Part shown: in pieces, positions 13,101-24,100 of the stretch
Layout: each line of letters starts with the position of its first letter
How positions within the stretch are numbered: position 1 is the first letter of the stretch
Assembly: GCF_040954835.1 (NCBI RefSeq)
Contig: NC_090712.1
Location: 21,765,784-21,829,783 of the forward strand
Direction of reading: 5' to 3'
Origin: Lepisosteus oculatus
Lineage: Eukaryota > Chordata > Actinopteri > Semionotiformes > Lepisosteidae
Length of the DNA: 64,000 nucleotides
Notes under the pieces: model-generated
The model's database searches: none
Told to the model about the DNA's origin: nothing
Seen by the model: the letters and a program-made list of their open reading frames with translations, nothing else
Made by a program: the position numbers and the translations under genes

Positions 13101-16100
13101 TTTACTTTCTGAGCCTAAATACTTTTTATAATGTATAACACTGCTCCCCTACCCCACCCTCTTCTATCTTTTGTGTCTCTCCAGAAAAAGATGCGTCCAT
13201 TAATGTTACATTTTTCTCAATCATTTTCTTTGATTTCAGAAGAGTCATAATTGTCTGCTCATGTGGTAGCTTCTATCTTGTGTAATTTGGTTTCTAATAC
13301 ACCTATCAAGTATGTCTAAGCATTTAATTGCCTGGTCCTTCATTTGGATTTTCTTTGGTCCTTTGGTCCCCCCACCTCCATTTCAGTATAAATGTTTCTG
13401 ATTTTCCTTCTGGATTCGTGAGACAAGATTCCTCATTTAGATGCAATCTTACACTTCTGTACAGATGGCCTTGCCAAGTTTCCAGAGGCCAAGAAACTTA
13501 ATCCCTTTTCTGCCCTCCATGTTTTCATGTATACCTTGTGTTAACATTTGTATCTGTTCACCTTTAACTGGTGATCTTCAGAACAAATAGGTTTAGTCCT
13601 TTTCTTCAGTTTGTTGACAAATTGTCTGAATTTGTCAACAGATGGAAAGTGTGCTGTTAATATCAATGTCTTTTGTGCCACTAGACACACACACACACAC
13701 AAAAAGAAGATCATGCTTCTTGGCATTGTAATTTAAACAGTGCCCTTGTTTTACCCTTCCAATTAATTCTTGATTAATTTATTTAGCATTTTAACTTGTC
13801 ATTAGACAGAACTCATGCAATGCATGTAGCTATATCCTCTTTTCCTAGAAGAGATAGTCCTGTTGAATGGATGTTGATAGCAAAATATTTAAGCATCTTG
13901 AAGCTATTGCAGAGTAAAATTGTGAAAATTGAAAAGTTAAAATTTTCAGTTTATAATAACATAGTATGAAGCCTATTAATAACAAGATATAATTTACCTT
14001 AATTGTAGAATATTGTGTCATGCTAATTTCCAGTGACGTTAGCTGAAATCTTAACCCCATGCCAATGTGCTGTGTAGCCCAGCCTTAGTTTAGATCATGA
14101 AGCTTATCAGTCCACTTTCTCTATGTAGCTTGTGGGCTGTGGCTAGTGTATGTTTTCTTGCAGCTCAACCAGATTATATAGTCTAGGAGTCTAGCTATGA
14201 CTCGCACTTGGTTCAGAATTAATCAAGGGGGGAATGGTGTCTCCTGTAACCATAGAGAAACCAAGATTCATCTTTACAACAATGTGGGCCATGCTGTCAT
14301 AGGGAAAGGCCTTGGGGGAAGGTTTCCAATTCTGTACTGTCTGTGCTTTGTCTCTTTTTCATTTTTTGAGAACTCCACATTGAATGCTTGAGTTAAGGCA
14401 ATTTCTTACTCAAACTGAGAGGAAGTAAAGTTTTTCTTCTAGCCTTCACAAATATTTAACCATTTTGGTAATCATCCAGATTTATTTTTAAACATATAAT
14501 CATGTACAGTATCTTGTTGAATGGCTCAGCCACATGTGCCATTATACCGGTTACAGTTTGAATGACAAAATCAATTCTGTGCTAAAATACAAGTCAATAG
14601 AGTGTGGCAGTGATATGCCACTGAATTATTTCTCTACTTAAAGCTACACATTACGAAATGTCTGCTCAGTGGTATGAAGTATCTGTTCTGGCTTTCTGCA
14701 CTTTGGTAAGGGGCAGAACGCAAGCACAGCTGGTCAGCAGGTAGCAGCACTGGGGCATTCAGAACCACATTCAGAAGGTAAAATTCAACTTCAATACAAA
14801 AATAAAGCACTAACTTGAAATTGTAGGTTTTAAACAGCATAAGTTCAATTAACAAAATAAACAGTAAGAGTAATAGATATTTTTCTTGTTTTCAACATTT
14901 ACTTAGCTCTTGCTACCAAAACAAAAATTTGAATATGCACAGTAAAACACCTTGGGGCAATTCAGGCAGAATGGCTCCTGTGGTAGTATACTCCTGAGCT
15001 GTGTGAATCGGTGGTAGTAACTGCTTGTTTAAGCTGTCAGTGCTCCACCTGTCTTGATGCCCAGGCCGTGTAAACAGGTGTTACCTTGGAAACTGCTGGA
15101 CCTCTGACTCTAATGTGATGAACTGAGAAATGGCAACAGTTAATAACATTGCTTACTTGCGGGCACATTCATTCTTAGGGTTAAGGTTCTAGATCAAGGT
15201 TGCAAGTTTAGATTCCGTGTGGGACACTACTCTTGGTGTTTAATGTATGTAACGTAGAAATAATCTAAAGATGTGGGTTTCTTGCATTTTTACTAATATA
15301 AATAAAGACAATTTACAAGCTCTTAAAGTAAATATTAATATTCAACAAAATTATTCAGCAGGATAAAATCTGCTGACCACATAAAAATAATTACAATATA
15401 ATAATGGTGTGTAGCTGGTGTAGTTTTTTTCCCCCCGGTATGAAAGAACAAAATAAAAAATTCTAGAATGCAAGATTTTCATTGTTAAAGTCTGGTGAAA
15501 AATCCATTACAGCCTCTCCTGTCATCGTCTGTGCCTGGTAGAAGAAATAAATCACAATGATTTAGGAAAGGTGTCCTGATAGAAGGTAAAAAGGGTGGAT
15601 GCTTTGTACTGCCTGTCACAGAGACAACTGTGCAAAGAGGTTAATCTCTTTGCCTGCATAATTGTGCGATGTTCGCTTTAGAATCAAGATCAGGCTTTTT
15701 ACACACATATGGGATCGCAAGATGCTTAGTGCTGGCAGATGAGGCTGTCTGAGTGTAGATTTATTTTTGAATTATGTAAGGGCTGTCTTCAGCTCCCTCC
15801 CTCATACATTATTTATTCTTATCCCTTCTCTTTGTCCATGTGTGTATCCCTCATGATCTGCCAGATTCTCAAAAATGTATTACAGGACAAAAGAAAGGCT
15901 GCCATGTTATCTGAGGCAGCAGTTTAGTCCCATTTCTGCTTATTGTTACTGGGGCAGGGATGAGTCCTTGAGGGCAAGAGCTTCAGGTTTCACAGGCTCT
16001 TTTCCACTGGGAACCAAGAGTGAAAAAAGCAGTTGATAGAAATTATTTCTTCAATACATTTAGATTGAGAGATTGAATAAATAATGTAGCCTGTAGACCA

Positions 16101-19100
16101 CTCCTGTATCCTTTAAGAACTGAAATGGTTCATCCTCACCAAGGTTATGAGTAGTCATGTATTCAATTTCTTGTTTAATCTGCCAAATATGTCCTTCATA
16201 GAACAAAACAAAAACTCTTTAGTTTCAGTTTGTTTCTACTTGACAGCAAAACCTAGAACCTCAAAGCCATTCATGAAGGATACAGTTGGCGGTCTTGCAG
16301 GTAGAAAGCTAATACTTGTAGTCTTGTAGGTCTGTCTAAATTAAATCATAGCATGCAAACACAGAATAACTGATGTGATCATACTTTCACTCCTGAATGG
16401 CTGACACGCACTGATGGCATTGTTCGTCATTTTCTACTTGCTAACAGGCTAATCTGCCTTGCGTTGATTTACAGGCACCCACTTCATCATTGTGAGTGAA
16501 AGGCAGAAAATCAAGATGTGTTCAGAATGTTAATGTAAATACAGTGACACTAATAGTGCTGCAGATTGAATTTGCAATTATGTCTCTAAATGCCTGCATA
16601 TTTTTATTACTGATCTGATTTTGAAAACTTATCATTTTTCATTGTTCTTACACAGTATTAAGGAGTTCTTTTGTTCAGATGTGGGAGAAAATGAATTGGC
16701 TAGTAGTGTATCAGGAAATGACACTTTTTACACAAAGCATAACGCTGATGAACATGTCCAAAAAGTTAAGTTTCATCTTCTTCTGACAGTCAGTTTAGGT
16801 TTCATTTGTCATTCAGATGTACTTTGGAAAATTTGAGTTGCCTCTTTTTTGATATGCCCTCAGAGGAGGTTTTTTCCTTGCAGTCTGGTCATTAATGCAA
16901 TATCCATGCAGATTACATAAAATAGTTAAATGGTAGTTATCTTGACGATTGTAGTTTGTATTAGAAATCCTTAAATTTTAATTCATGTTATAAACCTTAA
17001 CAAAATTATGAAAAGCTATTTAGCTAAGAGGGTATTTAAAGTTGTGGCTTCACAAATGGGCCTTTTGATCCACAGGTAACCTCCAGTAAACCACCAGCAG
17101 CAAACACAGCCACTGTGACTGGGGATCTGGACCTTTTTACTGAACCTGCCACCAAATCAGAGGATTCTGGGAAGAAGCCCCTCTCCAAGGATTCCATTCT
17201 ATCTCTCTACAGCACTGGGAGCATGGCACAGCAAACAGCTCCTGGTATTGTGTCTTTCTCAGACTTTTGCTCCATCAATGCAATATAAAAAAGCTGTATT
17301 TGAGTATGGGAAAGAAGCTGGGAATAAACAGTGTAGTCTCTGGGGAAATTTCCTTGTACAATGAATCTTTTTATGCAGATAAAACAATTGTACAGATTTA
17401 CATTTGAACTTCAAAATATGTAACCTTTTCAGTGTTTGCTGAGACAATACTATGAGCATAAACATTCATTAACAGTTATTTAATCAGTTATTTAGGTATT
17501 GTTCATTTGAGCATCTGATTTTTAATAACAGAAGTCCTGACTGCTATTTAAACATAGACTTCAACATAAGTCTAGACTTCAACATAACAGCAAGCCGAAA
17601 TATAAAATAAAGATATTTAAAATCTTTTTTTATCTGAAAAATAAATTTTACTCTTTCAGTCCTTGTTTCTTCTCTTTCATTAGATTTTATCCATTGTCAA
17701 TCAAATTGCATAGCAAAATTTCTGTCACTGCTACTGCTGAAGGAGAAAACCATACACTGTCTACCATGCTAACTGCTTTTGCCTTGTTTGTATATTTTCT
17801 TCAGCTGGAATGTTCATGGGACCATCACAGTTGCAGTTTTCCTCCCAGCCCTCTGCAAATTTCCAGGGCTTTCCAAACATGGCAGGAACCATGCCCCCCC
17901 CTGCGGGTATGATGGGACCTGTGATAGGACAGACCATGTCTATGATGGGACAGAATCCTGGCATGATGGTTGGCATGACCATGCCTAACGGGTTTATGGG
18001 AAATGCGCAAACAGGAGTGATGGGACTGCCGCCGAATGTGATGGGACCACAAGGTGGAATGGCTGGAAATGTGGTCAACCCTCAGAACATGTACACCATG
18101 CAGCCCAACCAGCAGGGACAGTGGAATATCGGGCAGGTATGAGCAGGAAAATGCCTTTTCTCAAGTCCCTTGACTGGTTTTGGGAAAATTCTTGTGTCCG
18201 TTTTCATACAGTAAGTGAAAGAATACTGTCATATACAGTAATAACACAATAGCTTGAAATATTTTATGCAATCCATTTTTTCATTTTAGCTTTGAACTGA
18301 GAAATTCCTAATCCTGTATGTCTGTGAACATTAGTGTGATATTAAGTTGCACCAACCACAGAAGATGCCATAAAAATCAATGCTGTGAAACCCCTTGCAC
18401 ATCTTTTTTTAATGTTGCTGGAGATTAAGCACCAATGTTCTCAGTCTTCAGGAGGTTAATTAGATAACATAAATCAATTGAATGCACTTCAGATGTGGTT
18501 GTACTAATTAAAGGCCTCGACACACCATTTGCACATATGAGCATCGTAAAGTTAAATGCCTGAAGCGCTATGTTTGTCATTGTCACTGTTTTTTAATCAA
18601 GAACTCACGTTAATGTTTGCTCCCATAAAATGGTGCATGCTCTTGTACAGTGTACAGAGAAAGTTCGCTGGTGTTTATAGCGCATCTATTGTGAAACATA
18701 AATAGAGCTAATTAGCATTGCATCTTTTCTCCCCTGAGAACTGAGTGCTGTTGTTTTTATGTTTCAAACAGAAACATATATCTAGACTATACTCAAAGGT
18801 AAGCATCTAAAGTGATTAACAGATCTGAGCAATTTGTCATTGAATATAGACAACATATACCAGAGGGTGAGCTTTTGAAAGGTTTTAGAATTTTTTGTGT
18901 TTGATTATAATTATTCCATTATTAAGATAATAAAATTAAGAAGGGTTTAGTTAGTTCTATTCAAGTGTTATGTTTTTCTAAAATAACAACATCTACCATT
19001 TTGGCTGTTATTCTATAAATTGTATATTGTTAAGCCATTCAGATAGCGAGATTATTTTAAGATACTGTTTCTAAGTAGAATTATAATTGTCCAGAAGAAT

Positions 19101-19671
19101 TAGCTTTCAGAAAAAAAAGTCTCATTTACTTGTCCGGAAGTCTGTAAATCTGGATATTGCTCTAGCAGAGTGAGTTTCAAGCACAGACACAATTACACAG
19201 CTGAAAAGAGCTTTCAAAGCCTTGCTTCGGGTAATAGATGTGATTCGCAGCTTGTCATTTTTGATCAGTCTGATGGCTCATTCAGAGATGGATAGGCTGA
19301 GTGTACTGAAGAGCTGGACATAGGTGCTTGTATTAGCTGATTTCATACTTGCAGCAATGTTTTAATATGCACCTCCTGCCAAAGTTTTATAGATTTCTGA
19401 TTATTTTTTTCTGATGAGTTCTTTTCAGGTTTGTTGTGCATATGAAGGACAAAAAGTGTGATAATATACTTAATAAGTCTTGATAATCAGTGTTGAAAGG
19501 AGTTTCTGTACTGCTGTCGTTTTTGCTCTTTGTCAGATGAATCAACAGATGGCAGGAATGAACCTGAATGGCCCCAGTGGAGCGATGGGCTTTGGCCAGC
19601 CTGCGAACACCATGGGGAGCTGGACGGGGAGCTCCACAGGCCAGACCCTCAGCACACAGCTGTGGAAGTGA
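4034..19671 (+). CDS. SMAP1: SMAP1, stromal membrane-associated protein 1 (ArfGAP), C-terminal five exons
   Basis: SMAP1 is an Arf6-directed GTPase-activating protein that binds clathrin and regulates endocytosis, for example of transferrin receptor. Exons are 4034-4118, 10266-10402, 17076-17244, 17805-18136 and 19537-19671. They join in frame (858 nt, 285 residues plus stop) with AG/GT borders. Visible motifs are the clathrin box LLGLD, the block DDLDIFGPMVSNPLP, GDLDLFTE, LSKDSILSLY, a Met/Gly/Pro-rich segment, and the terminus GQTLSTQLWK. These match vertebrate SMAP1; the terminus and the FTE/KSE block argue against SMAP2. The human protein is about 467 residues, so the N-terminal ArfGAP zinc finger (roughly 180 residues) lies outside the window. 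The reading frame is intact. The 3' neighbour B3GAT2 is convergent. Confidence 0.95.
4806..4976 (-). repeat. tRNA-derived SINE, antisense
   Basis: On the minus strand the unit reads as a degenerate tRNA-like head with the B-box-like 'ggtttcaaatcc'. A segment about a value held 'above the gutter' of many fish SINEs follows ('ctcttgagca'), then a tail containing 'tttggataaacctgtcatcc', which resembles the widespread fish tail ttggataaaagcgtctgcc. Diverged and old. Confidence 0.6.
6061..6282 (-). repeat. tRNA-headed SINE, antisense
   Basis: The minus strand starts 'gggcggagcggtggctctg' at 6282 and contains the B-box-like 'ggttgctggttcgaatcctg'. It continues through 'gggctcctgagcaaggccct' to a body ending near 6061. 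The layout of pol III-type head, then 'gagcaaggcc' body, is typical of fish tRNA SINEs. The B box is well kept. Confidence 0.7.
6432..6642. repeat. Fold-back repeat, copy 1
   Basis: The left arm, from 'caggtgggtagctg' through 'ataggtttattccatgctg' and the 'acgttttggcc' block, is repeated inverted on the right as 'ggccgaaacattgtg', then 'cagcatggaataaacctatt'. Its flanks 6419-6431 and 6643-6655 agree at 11 of 13 bases, an aged target duplication. Other copies are at 33145, 43612, 58545 and 60251. Confidence 0.75.
10266..10402 (+). CDS. SMAP1: SMAP1 coding exon 2 in window
   Basis: Acceptor 'tcctccaag' precedes 10266 and donor CAG|GTAAGC follows at 10403. The first two bases complete the Asp of LLGLD. 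The exon encodes PPTAGPLVANGSG, then SDDLDIFGPMVSNPLP. Phase 1 in, phase 0 out. Confidence 0.93.
11786..12052 (-). repeat. V-SINE-like (DANA/HE1-type) element, antisense, near full length
   Basis: The minus strand begins with the SINE head 'cacagtggttagcacta'. The conserved central block follows ('gtgtgttctccccatgttc', 'gtgctccagtttcctccca'), then the tail 'ctagtgtcccatccagggtg' and 'ttgccaggataggcttcagc'. This is the layout of vertebrate V-SINEs as I remember it. Related pieces lie at 25822, 28661 and 60873. Confidence 0.7.
13684..13700 (+). repeat. (AC)n microsatellite
   Basis: A short uninterrupted AC run of about 8 units, followed directly by an A-rich stretch. Confidence 0.9.
17076..17244 (+). 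CDS. SMAP1: SMAP1 coding exon 3 in window
   Basis: Acceptor 'gatccacag' precedes 17076. The exon encodes VTSSKPPAANTATVTGDLDL, then FTEPATKSED, GKKPLSKDSILSLY and SMAQQTAP. It ends one base into a codon before donor GTATTG at 17245. The KKxLSKDSILSLY block is strongly conserved in SMAP1 and SMAP2; GDLDLFTE is SMAP1-like. Confidence 0.94.
17245..17804 (+). other. Short SMAP1 intron (560 bp)
   Basis: AT-rich unique sequence with the direct repeat 'gacttcaacataa' near 17560-17585. No exon and no recognised repeat family. Confidence 0.7.
17805..18136 (+). CDS. SMAP1: SMAP1 coding exon 4 in window, Met/Gly/Pro-rich
   Basis: Acceptor 'tcttcag' precedes 17805; donor CAG|GTATGAG follows at 18137. 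It encodes a low-complexity segment with repeated MGP, MMG and NPGMM motifs, then MPNGFMGNAQTGVMGLPPNV and a Gln-rich end WNIGQ. It is the longest C-terminal SMAP1 exon. Strong open frames on the opposite strand here are shadows of this composition. Confidence 0.95.
18137..19536 (+). other. SMAP1 intron (1.4 kb)
   Basis: AT-rich, no exon or clear repeat found. It ends with pyrimidine-rich 'gtttttgctctttgtcag'. Confidence 0.7.
19537..19671 (+). CDS. SMAP1: SMAP1 terminal coding exon and stop
   Basis: It starts right after 'tttgtcag'. It encodes MNQQMAGMNLNGPSGAMGFG and ends GQTLSTQLWK, with TGA at 19669-19671. MNQQMAGM and the terminal GQTLSTQLWK are SMAP1 hallmarks. Confidence 0.96.
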   Translation: MNQQMAGMNLNGPSGAMGFGQPANTMGSWTGSSTGQTLSTQLWK

Positions 19672-20715
19672 GCGAGGGAGCTAGCACCCAGAGCAGCTCG
19701 ACAGCCCTGCTCTAGCGACACAGACGCTTTGTTTTACCCATGTACTGACACGTATTTTCTTGTTTCAAACCATTAGTACTCTGGAGAATATCCACTCAGT
19801 CCCGTCGTGTGTACTGATTGAGTGACTGGAGTGTTAAGCGTACAGACTGGCAGCTTGTCCGTCTTATTTGCAAAATATGTTTTCTTAAAGCATATCAGCA
19901 AGAAGCTGCTGGACCAATTATATCTAATGTATCATTACCAAATCAATAGTGAGTAATAGTATTTAAATGGCAAAAAGATATGGCTATCATGTTTGTGAAT
20001 CCCACCTCTCCTCTTGCCTTCCCTCATATCTGTATACCTTCCATGACCGAATAACCCTGTAGAAGATATTGTATAAGCAAATGTACTGTATGTTACCATT
20101 AATAGGAATATCTGCTGATCAGTAAAGGTTATTTTGTTCCACAGACCATCTCCTCAGTTGAAATCATTTTTCAGTTTTACTGTGATGTTTATTGTGTGCA
20201 TTACAGAGAAGCACAGTAAGGAAACAGATGTATAAACCTGGATGACCCAAGACTGCAGTTCTGTAAAATACAACTGGAAAGGCTATGACTTTCAGATGTC
20301 AGCATTTACAGTAAATGTCAAATATGGCAAAAAAATCCACAAACCATACAAGCAAACATTTTATATATATATACTTTTGCAGAGTTTGTTTGAATATAGA
20401 CAGGGTCACTCTGCTTCGCAATAATTTGAGAAAACAAATCTGTTCTCCAGGTTTATTTCTATATTGTGTTTACATTTTATGGTGCCTAGTACAGTTAAGA
20501 TGTTATTTCTGTATATTAAAACCGTAAATATCCATGAGAATTATGTGATCATTTTGTCTATTGCCTGGTTTATTGTAATGGGTTTCCCTGTTTGCTTTCT
20601 TGTTTTTAAAAGAGGGTTCTTCAGAATAAAGATAATTCTGCTCCACAGACCTGCTGCGTACAATTTAATATGTTCAATAAATTACACATAAATAAATTTG
20701 AGAATAATAATAAGT
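19672..20715 (+). other. SMAP1: SMAP1 3' untranslated region with candidate poly(A) signals
   Basis: After the stop the sequence becomes AT-rich. AATAAA hexamers occur at 20625-20630, 20676-20681 and 20691-20696, which puts the transcript end near 20650-20715. No coding frame continues. The extent is inferred from the signals only. Confidence 0.5.
20625..20696 (+). terminator. Cluster of AATAAA poly(A) signals for SMAP1
   Basis: Three AATAAA hexamers lie within 72 bases, about 1 kb after the SMAP1 stop and 317 bases short of an oppositely oriented AATAAA belonging to B3GAT2. Confidence 0.5.
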
Positions 20716-21012
20716 TGTGGGTATCTCATATTTTCAAACTCCAGAAGGTAAAGTTAAATTTTCTCTTAAATGGGCACTTCAAATTACTTTTAACTTGCCT
20801 CCTGAAATTAGAATGTCACCAGGACTGAAATGGTCCATTTATCGGAAGAGAGCTCAGAAGAGGAATCAGACCGCATGCAGGAAAAAAACAGAAGTATGTG
20901 TGTTATCTGCAGTATTCTGTTGATGAGGGATAAAGGTCCATCACATGAGAGCTGGTGTATGTTTAATGGAGAAAGGTTGAAGAAAGCTCAGTAGGTCAAC
21001 TCTGATATTTGC

Positions 21013-21018
21013 TTTATT
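21013..21018 (-). terminator. Candidate poly(A) signal of B3GAT2
   Basis: AATAAA on the minus strand, about 36 bases after the B3GAT2 stop codon. If it is the one used, the 3' UTR is very short; fish and mammal B3GAT2 can have longer ones, so other signals may exist. Confidence 0.35.
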
Positions 21019-21053
21019 TTCCAACCAGCCCCATGTGGCTCTTGCAGTCCTTG

Positions 21054-21140
21054 TTACACCTCAATCTGAACTGTATCTTGGCGGTGCTTTGGCTCATTCC
21101 CTAGGTTCACTTTTTCGGTCCGAGTGTGCCAAACCAGGAC
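21054..21140 (-). CDS. B3GAT2: B3GAT2 exon 4 (last coding)
   Basis: The acceptor on the minus strand is 'cttctgcccag' ending at 21141. The exon encodes [18 protein letters not shown] and ends TVQIEV with TAA at 21056-21054. These 28 residues match the GlcAT-S terminus. It is too short to be found as an open frame and was located by homology. Confidence 0.94.
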   Translation of the reverse strand, partial: VLVWHTRTEKVNLGNEPKHRQDTVQIEV

Positions 21141-24100
21141 CTGGGCAGAAGAAAGGAACAACACTGCAGTGTTAGCTCTTTCAAAAAAAAATTGTACATA
21201 GTAGTTAACCCATGGCTCTATGTTTTTAATGTAATAATGCAGTATCTGGGTTACAGCTCCATTTCAATAAAAAAACACTTAATTGATCATCGGTGATGAT
21301 TTTTCTCAATAAACATCCTTCAGAATTCTTCTTTTAAATGCAGCTAACTGTTCTTAATGGTTCTGACTTGTCCCTACACTGACCTTGTCTTTTGTGTTCC
21401 AGTTTGTGACATACTGTTCAGTACGAAGAAGACGGTATCTATATGTGCTTCATACCTAAGGCTTAAACGAACATATGGAATTTGCTAAATGGTTTTCCAC
21501 TTGTTAATAAGATGTTTTAATAGCACTAATATTAATTTCCAATAACTATAAATTCCCCTGTACAATTTAACTGTACAGGAAAGAAAAGCCCATATGTGAA
21601 TGTAACAAGAAGAAAACTAAAGCATTTAAACTGCCATGGTTCTTTAAAAGAACTATGAATCATTTTGTGTAAAGTTATTAGTAACTAAAGCTTCCACCAC
21701 AGTTCTCTCCTCTGACTATTACAGCTTGATCTTATTTGAACCCAGTATCAGCAACAATGCACTGTACAGATGACGATTGTAGTCAATTACAGAATGTTAC
21801 TTTAGAAAAAAAATGTAGGTAGAATAAAGAAGTCAGCAAAAATAAATTGCTTTATTAAGGAAAACATATCACTCTTTTAAGTTACAGTAGCCACATAATT
21901 TCCAGTAATTTGTGATAGAGCCTGAGGTAGCTATGAACACCTCCATTATGGCCTTCTCAATCCTGGTTCTGCAAAGACCACTTGACTTGTTTTTAGTTCA
22001 TAGAACAAAAATCACTGCACAATGTAAGATCATGGTGTGGAAATTATGATCATGGACAATATGTACTGTGAAATACTGAATTATTAAAATTTACCAACAG
22101 TTAGCAATGTCTGTTAGTACTAAGACATTTACTTGACCAAAACCTTTAGTCATAGTAATGTTTAAAACATACAAGTCTTCACCACTAGAGCTGGAATCAG
22201 TGGCAACACTCAGAGGTCTGGGAAGTTGCACTACAATATGTCAGTTTAAGTGAAAAAGTAACTATAGCTCACACAGACTGTTTTGTAGGCGGCATCTGAC
22301 TTACACAGGTGAATCAATAAAAGGCAGATTTCCATAGATTGTTCCAAATGTAGAAAAAGATAAAAAGACCCATCTTTGTCTTCCTTTCCTTAAAAAATAA
22401 AATACATTGCTGCTAAAGACATTTTTCTGTCCCTTAATTACAATAATGTACAGTACCAACAGTAAAACAAGTCCAGTTTTTGTTTTGGTACTGTAGCACT
22501 ACTAAATTTAATTCTTTTTTAATGTGTGTTTTGAAAGCAAGAAAACGAAGGCTGGGGGTGAGACCAAATCCAAAACGGGCATTTTTCTGCCTCTTTTACG
22601 GTGCCAAAATAAGGGTTCTTTTAAATCGAACAGGATCATACAAACCCACAGCATGAGTATTTTATAAGCACTAGTTCGTAAACAGCACCTCTAGCCTCTT
22701 AATGCGGATCGTGGTCGCTAAGTAAAAAGTGACTTAAAAGGAGCATCTCACTTCTTCGTTTTACATCACCAAAACCACACAACCTTTTATCAATCGAAAA
22801 AGGTTCAACTAGGGCTTCACAGAACCGTTTTCAGAACTGAAAAAAAAGTTCATTTAATCAAACAAAGTCAGTGCGTGGCGTAGTCGCAAGCAACCACGGT
22901 GTAAATCAATATTTACTTTTGAGTCCTGCGTCATATTTAATCGTTTTTTTACCAACAAAACCACAAAACCTATCGATCGAAAAAAGAACAACTGGAGCTT
23001 TAAAACAACACTTTTTATCTGATGATGCACTTCCAAAATTCCAAAGTGCATTGATAAGGTAATCAATATACCAGCAAAACAAGACCACAAAAGCAAAAAC
23101 CAGCAAAAAAATATATATATCTCCATCCATCCCATGTTTTTTACCATATTCTGAAGCACAATATATATCCACAAAAGGCTAGACTAACCCACCTCTAGAC
23201 CTGGAGGAAACTGAACGTTATTGTCTTTGGAACAGATATTTGAAATGGGACCGCCAGAAATAAAATGATCTGATTAGTAAAAACCAGTGTCATTCATTGT
23301 ATTTTAAGCCATTCAGAGCCCTTAGGGGGTAAGACTTCCTCTAGAAGCCTCAGGCTACATGCCACTTGCTTTCTAGCTGTCCATCATTGAGTCAGAAGGG
23401 GTAATCAATCAGTTTCTTATCGGTGGTTCTTTTTTTCACACCAGAATGCAATTCTGAGGTTTTTTTTCAATGCCTAACAGCAGAAAAAGGTTCTCTAGTA
23501 GTGTCTAAAGGTTTTTATAGCAATTGCAATGGTTCTATTGTTACTGCTTTCAATATTTGTTATGATTTATTTATTACTGTATATGTGAGAAATTTCATTC
23601 CAGGTCCAGTCTTCACAAAACATTTTGTAGAATTTTTTCAAATTGATCAATTTGTCCCAAATTTGTATCCAAGCTAGTAGACACCTAGGACAAGACTACA
23701 AAGCTACCTGACAGGCCTAGGATTGAAAATTGTGACCTCTGAAGACCAAAACAAACTTTCCACCTGCTGTTTCTTGGGGTTTTTTTCCATATGTTTATCT
23801 GCTGAGTGGACATATTATGAAATAAAAGAAATTTGTTCATACTCAAAGCCAAGGGGGTAAGCTTCAACTTAAGACCTGAACCAGGCTTCTGCCATGTTCT
23901 GCTGCAGAGATATAACAAAATGTTTAAGAGGAGGAAATTCCAGGGGGACATTGGCTAAAAGGGTCTCCAGCAGTCATAGGGTAGTCTTAATTTCTTTTCT
24001 CCACTGGCCCTGTTGTTCTGTTCACATTTGTGCCACAGTGTGGTCACTCCTAAAGACTGAACATGGTATTTGCACTGACTGAAAAAAACTAACTTTTTTC

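Larger units (their letters stand above)
10403..17075 (+). other. SMAP1 intron (6.7 kb)
   Basis: It holds an antisense V-SINE-like copy (11786-12052), a short CA repeat (13684-13700) and a degenerate tRNA-type SINE trace near 15180-15250. No coding exon is supported. Open frames of 60-80 codons here show no recognisable domain. Confidence 0.7.

Noticed and set aside
17761..18078. 105-codon open frame on the minus strand
   Set aside because: It is the complement of the repetitive Met/Gly/Pro-rich SMAP1 exon, a composition shadow.
4034..19671. SMAP2 instead of SMAP1
   Set aside because: The terminus GQTLSTQLWK, the FTEPATKSE block and linkage to B3GAT2 and OGFRL1 all fit SMAP1.
22854..23174. 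106-codon minus-strand frame inside the 1.3 kb repeat
   Set aside because: The other repeat copy does not keep this frame, and the sequence shows no domain.
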